Source: Amoeboaphelidium protococcarum (taxonomy: Eukaryota; Aphelidiomycota; Aphelidea). Taken from it: 64,000 bases of DNA. Shown here one piece after another: positions 11,555 through 21,947 of the stretch. Both the position numbers and the translations under genes were made by a program. The number at the start of each line of letters is the position of its first letter. Within the stretch, counting starts at the first letter, position 1. The stretch is taken from positions 434,001-498,000 of the forward strand of contig JALECJ010000005.1 of NCBI GenBank assembly GCA_023515745.1, written 5' to 3'. The notes below the pieces were generated by a model. That model saw only the letters and a list, made by a program, of their open reading frames with translations. It had not been told where the DNA came from and ran no database searches.

Positions 11555-12572
11555 GATTGTGGTTGACCAGTGAGAGAGACGGAGCACAATAATTTATGGC
11601 TAGTGCTGACTCACAAAGAGGACAATGAGGGGTATGACTTTTGGAAAGTTTAAATTCGACTTGAAACTGCGCGACACCGAACAGCGACGACGATGAAAGA
11701 TATTCCTCGTTTGCAATGAAACCACATACGCGTGAAGGGCGAATGCATCAAAACTACATTCGATTTATTATTTGAATTAGAAAAAGTTTTGCTGGCTAAA
11801 ATTGCTTTCATCATTTATTTTATATGCTTAATAACGTAATTCTGTCTAAAAATTTTCTGTATTTTTGTAAATTGTCACGGAATAGCATCAAGGGAGAATG
11901 ATTTAGTCGTGGCATGACTAGTCACAGTTGATAGAACAATTTTCAATTCATTTATAGTTTTGATTCTGTAAAAACTATTCAATTATTTAAGTACGCCATA
12001 AAAAATCGACAGTACTTGAAACGGCATCTTTATAATTTACCACTGCCCAAATATTTCGTATGCATAAAAACTACAAACGCTCATTACGCGTATGCATCTA
12101 AATTGCAAACGGCCGTGTTTCGGATCGGACTAAGAGCTGTTGACAAATTAAAATCTTTATGACTATTTTGTATACTGAACCTCAAAAAATTTGTTTAAAG
12201 TTATACTAAATTCTTTTCTAGCAGTCGCATTATAGCCTTACGTGATAATGATAGTCCTGCGCCAACTGGCAATAAAAAAGAATAAGTGTTAATTGATGAT
12301 TAACTATAGTCTTGAAGCTCCAAAAACTTCTTCATCAATCTTACTACCTACGCAAAATCAAATTTTTATTGCAAAGTATGTTTACAACTTTTAGCTGATA
12401 TCTTATACCTTAGACGACGTATCATTATTGCTGCTTGAAACTCGCGAGGACAGATCGGCTTCGTAACATGATGCGCTCTGAGTCCCCAATTAGATTGAAA
12501 CTGAACGACTACGATATGGATGGCCAACTTCCTCCAATACTTGAGTAAAACTATAAATGGGCAAACAAAAAT
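11555..12572. other. Long AT-rich intergenic region
   Basis: 1018 bp between two leftward genes. I find no convincing coding frame, tRNA or known RNA. It includes promoter sequence for the glycosyltransferase. One imperfect direct repeat is visible near 12059-12113: the pattern TATGCAT, seven or so A/T-rich bases, then CAAACG, twice about 31 bp apart. Confidence 0.35.
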
Positions 12573-13916
12573 TCATTTATTATCTTCACACTATTACTAA
12601 AGCTCTAATAATCTTTTAAAGAGACGATCCAGAGCCAATTTCAACACCTGATCTTGAGCGGCAAAAATCATGCGAAACCACCCACTTTCAGAATTGGCAC
12701 CATAAAACGCCAGACTGGATGGTGCAATATACAACTTGCCTTTTTCTATTAGATCCACAAATAGGAGACGTTCTTTAACTTACATAATCGTGTCTGTTCC
12801 GCCCATTAAATGAATGTAAGGAGAAAGGTTTAGCCATATGAAGAAACCAGCCTCAGCTTTCACATACTTTATAGCATAACGCGCATCAGTAAGTGACTCA
12901 TTAAAGGCATCAATACGCTATGTTACAGTCTAGTACGCATTTCGTAGTCTTTACATGTTTGTACTGACAAAAGAGTCTACCCATTCTCTGTCTTCTATCA
13001 TGTCACATATTAGTTTCTACTAGACTGTGCTCACTCCAGTGAAGTAAGACAACACGGCTAGTCCTTGCATCACCTCCTAATTCAGAGATGCAATTACTCC
13101 ACATCGAAATCCATTGACGCAAAAATCCTTAGAAAATCCCCACAGTAGATGAACATTTTGAGGCTTGGTTATCACGTCACCAAACGTCAAAATAGACTTA
13201 AACTTTTACACCTGCAAAGCCTTCTGATCGAATACTGAGAGAGCATAAATCTCGTCAACTACCAAATGCAAGTCATACTCCTCTGTAAACTTAATCATTG
13301 ATACCATCTCTTCGGATGAGCGAATGACTCCAAGAGGATTATCAGGATTCATGAGGAGAAGCGCCTTCACATTGACGCCCTGCGCGACAGAGTCCTTATA
13401 CACCTCTCGCAACTTGTCAGCATTCAATGCATATCCATCTTCACTACTCAAGGGAACATGAATGAGCTTAACATGCGCACGCAACTCAACGTCCATGCAA
13501 AATCCACCATAGAAAGGAGTGAATATGAGAACACCATCACCATCATCGCAGAGAACATGGAACAGGGACTCGATCGCTGATCCACAGCCATTGTAAATCG
13601 ACACATTACCAGGTGCCAACTTGAGTTGGTGATGAACTGTAAAGCGTTCATTTATAAAGGATGATAGAGATGCACGCAAACGGGCTATCCCTAAAAAGTC
13701 GTTGTATTTGGCATCCTGTGCCACTATTTCTAGACATTTACTCGACTAGACTTTGGACTGGATACGGTCAAACATGAGCTCATTCTCTGCAGTTCCAAGA
13801 TTGATGCATCCAGCAATGTTCTGATCAAGTGAAAATGGGTCTGCCTTTGCAAGCTGCATCCCTTCCATCAGACCATAAGGTGTGTTTATCCATTAACTAG
13901 CGCGTTTACTTATCAT
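12573..13916 (-). CDS. Class I/II PLP aminotransferase, ACC-synthase-like
   Basis: 447 aa. Fold type I aminotransferase. The N-terminus reads INTPYGLMEGMQLAKADPF..GCINLGTAENEL, the wording typical of 1-aminocyclopropane-1-carboxylate synthase-like enzymes. PLP contacts are NPDNPLGV and LVVDEIYALSVF. The Schiff-base lysine lies in WGFSKDFCVNGFRCGV. Many fungal and animal members of this group are alanine or other aminotransferases and do not make ethylene precursor, so substrate is open. Start chosen at ATG 13916 because the conserved INTPYG segment follows eight codons later. Confidence 0.85.
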
Positions 13917-13974
13917 TGGCGTCAATAGTAACTTTCAGAGTTTTGTGATTTGAGTTTATGCTGGATATACGTTT

Positions 13975-14429
13975 ATGAAGGAGACGGACGCGTTAAAGGG
14001 AAATTTGTCACGTCAAATTCCGCTTGATTTGCGAAATTTGATTGACAATTTCAAAAGCTCTCTCTGAGGCATTGAAGGGTAGTTAGGAAATTGCTTGGTT
14101 TCAGAAAAGATATTTTTGATAGATATAGCGGGTGCGTTAAAATCATTAGACCAGTCGCTGCCATTTTGTTACGTGTTCGTGACCAGATTGTGAATAAGAA
14201 TAGCCTATAAATTTGCATAGGCTGATATCTCTACTCCTTTTAACGAAGTGCGTAGTTATATCTACTACTTATTGTGATCAAGAAGAGATACCAAAGAACA
14301 ACTAGCAGGAAAGACTATCAGAATATTGCAATACTTCCAATCATAAAGCTATTGAAACTAGCCGAGTGGCTAACAAGGCCCCGTGGAACGCCGAGTCAGA
14401 TTCTAACTGAGTTGTTACAACCATTTTGA
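13975..14429 (+). pseudogene. Possible decayed gene: protein-like pieces in shifting frames
   Basis: An ATG at 13975 opens MKETDALKGNLSRQIPL.., which ends at a TGA after 31 codons. The text seems to continue in another frame (SEALKGSQEIAWFQKRYF), then after a TTTTTGA in a third (DRYSGCVKIIRPVAAILL..). Further pieces (STPFNEVRSYIYYLL, and after a TGA, KEQLAGKTIRILQYF) follow. No GT-AG pairs explain the breaks. That suggests a gene with frameshifts and a nonsense change. With only one stop codon, chance open frames are long, so confidence is low. I do not recognise the protein. Confidence 0.25.
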
Positions 14430-14668
14430 CAACGCGTGGTTATGCGTTAAGGAAATGCGCTTGATTTTAGCTATTGAGCAAAGCGCACTATGATTTAACG
14501 GGCAACTCTGCGCAGTCAAGTAAAGCTACCAAGTCAAAAAAAACCTAACTAAATGGATGCTCTTCACTTTTTATTACTATGAATGATGAATAGATGTAAA
14601 TGAAAATAAAAAATCTCACAAAACTTTCAGTTTTATGGTGGTATATTTCAGCTATTTTAATCATATTA
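14430..14668. other. Intergenic, no feature recognised
   Basis: AT-rich sequence between the possible decayed gene and the 3' end of ETFA. It contains the ETFA 3' UTR. Confidence 0.3.
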
Positions 14669-15685
14669 TCACACCTTCTGGGTCATTTCAGGGACGACAG
14701 TGAACAGATCTCCAACCAGACCATAATCAGAGACACTAAAGATTGGTGCGTCAGCATCCTTGTTGATAGCCACAATAACCTTAGAGTCCTTCATACCGGC
14801 TAAATGCTAGATCGCACCAGAGATACCAACTGCAATGTACAGCTATGGAGCGACATTCTTTCCAGTCTGTCCAATCTACAAATCATTCGGAACAAATCCA
14901 CTATCAACTGCAGCTCTACTGGCACCAACTGCGGCACCCAACTTATCTGCCAAGTCATACAACAACTTAAAATTATCTCCACTCTTCAGACCACGTCCAC
15001 CTGCAATCACAATCTTGGCACTGCCCAGCTCTGGTCGATCGCTCTTGCTCAACTCATCTTTGACCCATTGAATAGAACCAGATGGCGCAGGAGCGTCCAC
15101 TTTCTCAATTGCAGCTTCCTTAGCAGACTCCGAGCTACCAGCTTCTGATGGCTAGAAAGCCGTAGTCCTTATAGTCAACACAATCTACTTCTCCGCACAG
15201 GTGACATTGACAAGAGCATTGCCCGCATAAACTGGTCTCACAAAAGTGTCCTCCTTTTCAATCTTTATCACATCAGACACTTGCTAAGTGTTGAGCATAC
15301 CAGCAACTCTAGGTGCCAGATCTCTACCGAAAGTCGAGTGAGGAGCGACAATATGGCGATATGGACCAGTCTTATCCACCACAGACTTTACAAGGGAGGC
15401 AACGTCCGTGCTGAGTGGATGTTCGTAGGCTGCATTCTCACCCACGATAACTTTCTCCACTGTGTACTTCTTCAACTCTTCACCGACGGCCTAAGTAACT
15501 TCTGCAGAGGGAGATGCGACAACAGCATGGATAGGCTTGCTCAAATGTTACTGAGCAGCATTAAGAGCACTCAAAAAGCCCGCAGACACTTTACCATTGA
15601 CATGTTCACACAACAACAGAGATGCATTTCTCTTGAAGATCAAATTGCCAGATCTCACTTGGCACAGTCTAGAGCAGCTCAACAT
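14669..15685 (-). CDS. ETFA: Electron transfer flavoprotein subunit alpha
   Basis: 338 aa. With ETF-beta it accepts electrons from mitochondrial acyl-CoA dehydrogenases and passes them to ETF:ubiquinone oxidoreductase. Conserved segments: [18 protein letters not shown], the [10 protein letters not shown] strand, [11 protein letters not shown], and the FAD-binding region [58 protein letters not shown] and [10 protein letters not shown]. The Gln in AIQHLAGM, invariant in the family, is a TAG codon. The N-terminus, rich in Arg/Ser/Leu, fits a mitochondrial presequence. It is divergent from the NDUFB4-like gene. The window also encodes an acyl-CoA dehydrogenase (26750-28018), a plausible electron donor. 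Confidence 0.93.
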
Positions 15686-16024
15686 TCTATCTTAAAATTA
15701 TGTTTACTTAAAGTATTATTTTGAATAATACAAAATATAACAAGTGATGCTAAAATCTTAAATAATTTCAACAGAAAAGAGCAAAAGATAAATATTTTGA
15801 ATTTCGTCACTCGTTCTGAGGAAAGATTGTTGGTTTAATCGTTAGTTCTTCCTTGTGCGCTTTCTTTTGCTCTCTCTCTCTCTCTTTCTCTTCCTCTCTC
15901 GCTTTCTCATAGTCAAACGGTCATATTTGGCGTAAAGTGTCCTTTTGAATTAATCTTTGCCTAATTATTAATTAACAGTGCTGTACTACATTAATTAGAG
16001 AATTACTTTGAATTTAACCTCAGT
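15686..16024. promoter_or_regulatory. Divergent promoter region of two mitochondrial genes
   Basis: 339 bp between ETFA and the NDUFB4-like gene. It has a marked pyrimidine run (about 15858-15912, TCTC repeats) and an AT-rich part with TTAATTA motifs just before the NDUFB4 start. Both products act in mitochondrial electron transport, so shared control is plausible but unproven. Confidence 0.4.
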
Positions 16025-16309
16025 ATGCCATTGCACACTTTTGATCACAAGTACAATACGGTCCTGAAGAAGGATCCTGCAATTGATCGATGGGTCTATT
16101 AGAGATACTTGGGTCAGTTTGGTTAGTTTAGGATAAATTCGTATAATTTGAAGTGGTTGGTAATATTGTATGGTGCATTTCCTGCATATCTGTACTATAC
16201 TAATGAGTGGGGCGTAAGTTGGCTGGATGGATTCAGGGAAGAGAACATCAACGCCATCAGAATGGGTCGTGTCAGTTGGAAAGACATGTGGAACGACTGG
16301 AGAAAGTGA
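16025..16309 (+). CDS. NDUFB4: Complex I accessory subunit, NDUFB4-like
   Basis: 94 aa. NDUFB4 is a small single-span accessory subunit in the membrane arm of NADH:ubiquinone oxidoreductase. The core DPAIDRWVYQR..GQFRINSYNLKW followed by the hydrophobic segment LVILYGAFPAYLYYTNEW parallels the NDUFB4 pattern DPA..RW.YAR...NFRPT.....G...GPL...YY. Length is within the usual range. The call rests on this pattern; other small complex I subunits are the alternative. Confidence 0.55.
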
Positions 16310-16648
16310 TTTCTACTAATTAAAGTTTATATAGTCGTCTTTGCATAATTCGTGTTTTCTATTGGGCTTTATTTACAATTTTATTTTTATCTTAGACCAT
16401 ATATCGCGGCGCCGAAAGTGCATATCTCGAACGACAGTCGGATTCAGCGTTAGTGATTACTCTTTAAAAAAGAAGTTTTGTGAGGCCTCAAAGTTCTTGA
16501 TTCTTCCTTTCCCTACTTTATCAAAAGTGCTGCTCGGTAGAAACTAAAAGACAAATAATTACTGAAGACAATGCACTGTATACAAAGAATAAATGTATTT
16601 CCAAACGAACTTACACACTAGGCAAGAGATCACACACTCACAATAGGT
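16310..16648. other. Convergent intergenic region, nothing recognised
   Basis: 339 bp between the NDUFB4-like gene and the twinfilin-like gene, which point at each other, so it holds two 3' ends. AT-rich, no supported coding frame. Confidence 0.35.
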
Positions 16649-17971
16649 TCAACTCCACATCACTCTTTGATGCAATGCAGAGGAGGGATTACGCGTCTGT
16701 CTCGGCTTGGGCGGCAAATTCTTTTTCAATTTCAGCGTTTCATTCTCGCGTCTCCGCTCAGCCACTCTCATCTCGATGCTCTCCTCAACCATTCGCAATA
16801 GCTCTAGGACTGTCATGAACTTGCCATCTTTAACATCATCGCCGCCGCTTGATTCAAGGGTGACTTCATGTTACGGATCGGCGTTATCTTACTTCTATTC
16901 ACCTAATGACGCATTCAAATCTTCAGCCTTATGATACAAATCGTCATTGGACAGGCTCAACTATTCATCAAAGTTGATCTACTGCGCTTCCATTAATGAC
17001 AAAACATTGCGCTTAAACTATGGCTTGGCAGAGCTGTAAATCATTTTCACGCGTGGATCGGCGCCATCAGGTATCCAGTGCACAAGAACACGCCTGATTG
17101 CAGCGATATTGTCTTTCACAACCAGCGGGTACGCCAAGATGATGAGGCGTGGTGAGTCCAGTGGACACAGAGTGAGTGGAATATGCTAGTTTGACATGAG
17201 CGACTTTACGGCAGTGCTATTCATTTGCTGCTCATCTCCGGATATAAAGAATTGCACATACTTTACCATTCTAGGATAGCCGTAGTTGTTCACCAAATTC
17301 ATCGATTTAATAAAGGCGAATAGATCTTGATCATCTTCCAACGGATAACCCTTAAACAAGTCCTTCAGGGATGACTAGATTTCAGAATTCCACTGCAAAT
17401 CAATAGAATGGAAGCCGCCACTCTTTGCAGCCTCAGTCATCTTGTCTTGAGTGTGCATTTTAATCAACTCTTCGCGCTCCTGCTCGACTGCCTTAAGAGC
17501 TGACAATCGCACGCGTTCACTCTCTGACAGTGCATTGTGCAAGTCTAAATCAGATGGGATATCCAATTGACTGGGTAAATCTTCAAGCGACGTGATAGTC
17601 TTGGCTCTATATACTCCAAATGCCTTGGCTATATTAGGGAGCACGGACGCATAATGAAATTTTACAGACTGCGGTACGCCATCAGGGAGATGTAATACTA
17701 AAATTCCAACCACATCTTACTCGCCATCACCACTGCTCGGCGCACGTTATCTATGAAGAAGCAGCTGGGCGTCAGATACAGAAATTTCATCAAATCTAGC
17801 ATTTGCATACCTCAGACTCAATTTACTTGCCTTTTAGGTTTAGTTGCTGCTGTTATTACAATCAGCACTATCAATCAGCTCCATGACAGTAATCCGCCCA
17901 GCGGAATGACAAGATGGTATCTACTGAAATATATCCTCAGATATGTCGCACGGCAGAGTGAGCACTTTCAT
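16649..17971 (-). CDS. Twinfilin-like protein with two ADF-homology domains
   Basis: 440 aa. Twinfilin caps filament barbed ends and sequesters actin monomers. Two ADF-H-like halves are visible. The first ends with VVGILVLHLPDGVPQSVKFHYASVLPNIAKAFG (read in two parts: LHLPDGVPQSVKFHYAS, then VLPNIAKAFG). The second ends with VLVHWIPDGADPRVKMIYSS followed by AKPQFKRNV, matching the actin-binding helix pattern KM.YSS.K..... of the family. A charged linker lies between (ERVRLSALKAVEQEREEL). The tail is coiled-coil-like and basic and ends near KKNLPPKPRQ. Start at ATG 17971 keeps the first domain complete. The N-terminal half is divergent, so a different ADF-H protein is possible. Confidence 0.55.
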
Positions 17972-18204
17972 TTTATAAACGATGGCTGAGTATTTTATAC
18001 TCTAATAGATTAAATAGAATGCTTACAGCCAGTATGAATTAATCGCAAGTTTGGGAGCAATTATGAGTTCAACTGGCCCCTGATCAAACAGTTTATAACT
18101 GAACGCCTCATGACAAGGAGTTGACTGCTCAAGGATTACTAATGACTAAATAATGATAGTAAAACTTAAGAATAAAGATTAGGATACTTGTATTTAGTCA
18201 AAGA

Positions 18205-19503
18205 TCAAACCAATAAATATAAGAGTACAGAGAGAATGCATACAACGTTGGAGAGAGCGGATAACTACAGTGATGATGCAGCACCGCCAGGTCCTCGCTC
18301 TTTCTACAATGGTTTGAGATTGAACACGGGACTATTACCATCAATTCTAAACCATTTACCAGGCTCTTTAGCCGCATATTCAGCATCAAAATGCAGATAG
18401 AATGTCTTTGGCTTTTTCTCGTCACTAAATGTATGCTATTGCTTAATAGAATCAATGACCAATGATTGCAGAGACTCTAACTTGATGCCCTCAGGAACAA
18501 CATAACTGATAAAAGCAGAACCAGCCTTCCATTCAGATTCTTTAATGAGAGAACCAGGCTATAGAATCCAATCGACGCGTTCATTATCATTATTGTAAAG
18601 TCCAAGTTCAATCTTTACATCGCGCTGCACCGCTTTAGCTCGCTCCTTCTCTGCCAATTATAAGACGATAGTCACCTTGGCGCCCATATACCAGAAATCG
18701 CCTTAGTTAATGGATACAAAAGAAATGGCCAGTGGTATTTTGTCTGTATAATCAACATACATTGGACCTTGAGTGCCATACACAATCTTATCATTTCGCA
18801 CATCGAATCCCCAGAGCATCAACTTCCCTGTAAACACGAATTCTCCGCCTTATTGATTATTAACAAGATTATATGATTATGTGGATGTAGATAGAGGATA
18901 ATTGTCGCCCACAGTCCATTCGATGATTCCAGAATCTGATTAAGCCGAGACATTACGCGCGATGCTTGCGACTGATCGAGAGTCCAGCATAAGATCGGCA
19001 TATAGTCCATACTGAAAATCAGGCAACGGATACAATTTAGACCAGCCAATATTCACCCTCTAACCCGAATAGAACGTGCTCTACACCTAAGGTGAATCGA
19101 TATTAATAGCGATATTAGCTGGCGATGGCTAGACTGATTTGAAATATCCACTGACTCCAGGTCGATGTTCACCCTCAGAATTTTAGGATGATGAAGATAT
19201 AACAATCTCAAAGGTGTCAGTATCAGTGGCATCATTTACCACGGGCCATTCATAAAGTCCATTGTTCTCCGCTGCAGATACGATAGTCCGCATGAAGGAC
19301 CGCGATCCATAAACATACTTATACAAATCGATTTTGACGCGTACACCATCATACGGCAGACTGACATTATCCATCTTCCACCTGATGTCCATCATTGATC
19401 CACTGATCCACTAAGAATTCTTCAATGGATTAATCACTCTAAAATCTATGGCCAGCACATACGCGCAATTAATAGCAAATAGATATACTAGCTTTTAAAT
19501 CAT
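18205..19503 (-). CDS. Secreted GPI-anchored protein with Kre9/KNH-like repeats
   Basis: 432 aa. A signal peptide (MIQKLVYLFAINCAYVLA) is followed by two immunoglobulin-like Kre9/KNH repeats. Each has the pattern 'NP/SP..S..W..G....I.W' and ends with a NNGLYEWPV / DSGIIEWTVG strand and an E-I-V-I type strand. The rest is a beta-rich region. The C-terminus ends in a small-residue patch (GGAASS) and a hydrophobic tail with nothing charged after it, as in GPI-attachment signals. In yeasts such proteins act in beta-1,6-glucan and wall assembly. Their presence points to a fungal-type surface. Exact role unknown. It is divergent from KRI1. Confidence 0.6.
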
Positions 19504-19726
19504 TATAATATCATCGATATTATTCTAACAGCTTTTTTTATCAGAAAAAGATTGTGGTCTTTCACTTTAGAAGCTCTCAGTCATTGAAAACATGCCGAGC
19601 CTCCTGAATTTTGAATCTTCTGATCTGTTCGCTTAGGCCTTATTACTATCAGCACACCAGTGAAAATAAAGCAAAATTTCAGTTTTGGATATCCTGAAGT
19701 CTAATATAAAATCTAATACAAATAAA
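19504..19726. promoter_or_regulatory. Divergent promoter region, KNH-like gene and KRI1
   Basis: 223 bp, AT-rich, between two outward-pointing genes. Both start codons follow A-rich leaders (AAATAAA before ATG of KRI1). Confidence 0.35.
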
Positions 19727-21613
19727 ATGGATTTATTTGATAAGGACGAAGACGTCGCTGGTTCATAGCATGGCGTCATATTGAATGTTAATGAGGATTA
19801 TGCCAAGAGATTTAATTACAATAAGTAGCGAGAGGAATTGCACAGGTTGAAAGACAAGTACGGCGGCGGAGATGATCAATATCAACTGGGCGATGGTGAT
19901 AGCAACGATAGTAGCAGCGAAGATGAGGATGAGGATGATGACGCGATGGAAATAACTGCTGATCAAGAGGCTCAGGTATTGAAGACTATTGCTGCGATTA
20001 GAACGCGCGACTCTGCCATTTATGATCCATCTCATCAGTTCTTTTAATCTCAGTCTGCGGCGAATTTTGATGCATCTAACGCTGATACCTCCGCCAGTTA
20101 ATAGAAGCCGCTGTTATTGGCAGATTACCATAAGGAACGTCTATTGCGCGGTGAACTGGATGATAGTCCTGAATAAGTCATTATTACCCATGAACAAGAG
20201 TAGAGATAGATTAAAGAGAATTTGATTCGAGCAGTTGCAGTGGAAGATCCTGAAGATGATTTGCTCGTAGTCAAATCGAAATCTGTTGAACAGACTCAGT
20301 AAGAAGATGATCAGTACAATGATTGGGTGCTGGACAAGATCAAGGATGATAAGAACGCGTAGAAAGTATTCAATAATTATCTAGTCGGTGGTGGTGGAGA
20401 AAAGAAGGCTGCGGATGAAGATGATAAGTTCCTGCTGGATTATGTCTTCAACAAGGGATGGGAAGAGAAATCTGACCGCAGATAGGCGCCAAAGTATCTT
20501 GCGCTTACTGAGCAGGACGAGGAGGACTTTGAAAGAGATCAAGAGGATGAGGAGTTTGAGACTAAATTCAACTTCAGATTTGAAGAGTTGGAATAGAAAA
20601 TGGGAGTTGTTGGCTCATCGTACACTCAAACTGGTAAAGCTTTGGTAAACACTTATGCCAGATAGCAACCAGAGTCTGTGCGTAAGGGGGACAGTCATAG
20701 AGCGGATTAGCGCCGTGCGAAAGAGGAGCGAATGAGGATTGAAAAAGAGTTGAAGATGAATGAGCTGAAGAGATTAAAGTAACTGAAGCGTAAAGAGATG
20801 GAGGAAATGTGTCAGCAGGTACTCAAGATTTCTGGCCTTGATAAAGAATAAAAGAAGCGATACGATAAGAAGGTGCAGAAGGTGATTGAAAAGTTGTTAG
20901 ATGATGGAGAATCTGAATTTAATCCTGATAAGTTCAGTCAGCTCATGTCTGAGGTGTTTGATGATGAATACTATGAACAAGTTGACAAGACGCGACCAGA
21001 CTTTAGTGATGAGTCTGATATTGACATGGATGCTGACCATATGGAGATTTCTTAATAGGTTGCCTCATCTCACAAGAAGCGCACGTTGGATGTTGAACAG
21101 GAGAGCATCGTTACTGATAATGCCAGTGGTGAAGTTGAAGATGACGCGGCCACTTAAAAGTTGCGAGACTTGCTTAAAGAGTACGATGATCTTTATTATG
21201 AAGACATCAAAGGCGGTTTAAAGACGCGTTTTAAGTACAAACAGGTAGATCAAGACACTTATGGTCTGGATGCATCGGAAATATTGGAGGCAGATGATGA
21301 TATTCTCAATGATTTTGTCTCACTGAAGAAATTGGCTCCATACAGAGCTGATGAGAGATTTTACAAGTGGCAGCGTCGCTTTAAGCGTAAATCCAAGCAT
21401 AAAGTCAAAGAGTTTAGGCGAAAATTGCAGGAGCGACTGGAAGAGAAGTAGAAATAGTAAAAGTCTCAAGGTGGCTCTCAGTCTGATAAAAAGAAGCGCT
21501 CAAAAGATTTATCCCACTTGGAAGTTGTTCGTGATAGCGAGCCTGTATCTGCATCGGCGAACAACGACTCTAAAATCAGCTAGAAGAGACTTTCTGCATA
21601 TAACTTGAAATGA
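19727..21613 (+). CDS. KRI1: Ribosome biogenesis protein KRI1
   Basis: 628 aa. KRI1 is a nucleolar factor needed for 40S subunit assembly and works with KRR1. The N-terminus has VNEDYAKRFNYNKQREELHR, the family hallmark, then long acidic stretches. The middle has a K/E/R-rich coiled-coil with the KRLKQLKRKEMEEM run. The C-terminal domain contains YDDLYYEDIKGGLKTRFKY, then DASEILEADD, LNDFVSLKKLAPYR and a basic FKRKSKHKVKEFRRKL tail. All match the family order. Single exon. Acidic repeats use TAG/TAA for several Gln. Confidence 0.9.
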
Positions 21614-21947
21614 ATATAATGACTTGATATAAGTTATAAATACACTGTTCAGTTATGCCAATATAGTGCGTTTTCATTCCGTCTAGAATTTTTTTAAAAT
21701 AAGAATGGAATCGAATATCAGGGAATAACTATCTCTTACTAAATAAGCATTAGCGTTGATCATCAAGAGCGAGTGAGCGACAATGAAGGAGAACGTCATC
21801 AATAGAGGAATCTTTTCGTCTTTCTTTAACTCTTTGCAGAACTCTAAACTCTTCATATTTTATTGATCTTGGCTACGTTTGTTTAGCTATATAATATCGA
21901 GTATATATTGAAGGCGTATCATGAGCGCATTTTTACAATTTAGACAT
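21614..21947. other. Intergenic/5' region of the m-AAA protease gene
   Basis: 334 bp between KRI1 and the next gene on the same strand. A frame 21722-22075 stays open and even overlaps the protease start, but it looks like chance openness in a one-stop code. No other feature seen. Confidence 0.35.

Noticed and set aside
14355-14425. tRNA-Ser/Leu-like D-arm motif (AGCCGAGTGGCTAA)
   Set aside because: No complementary acceptor stem, no proper anticodon stem and no GGTTCRA T-arm; rejected as a tRNA.
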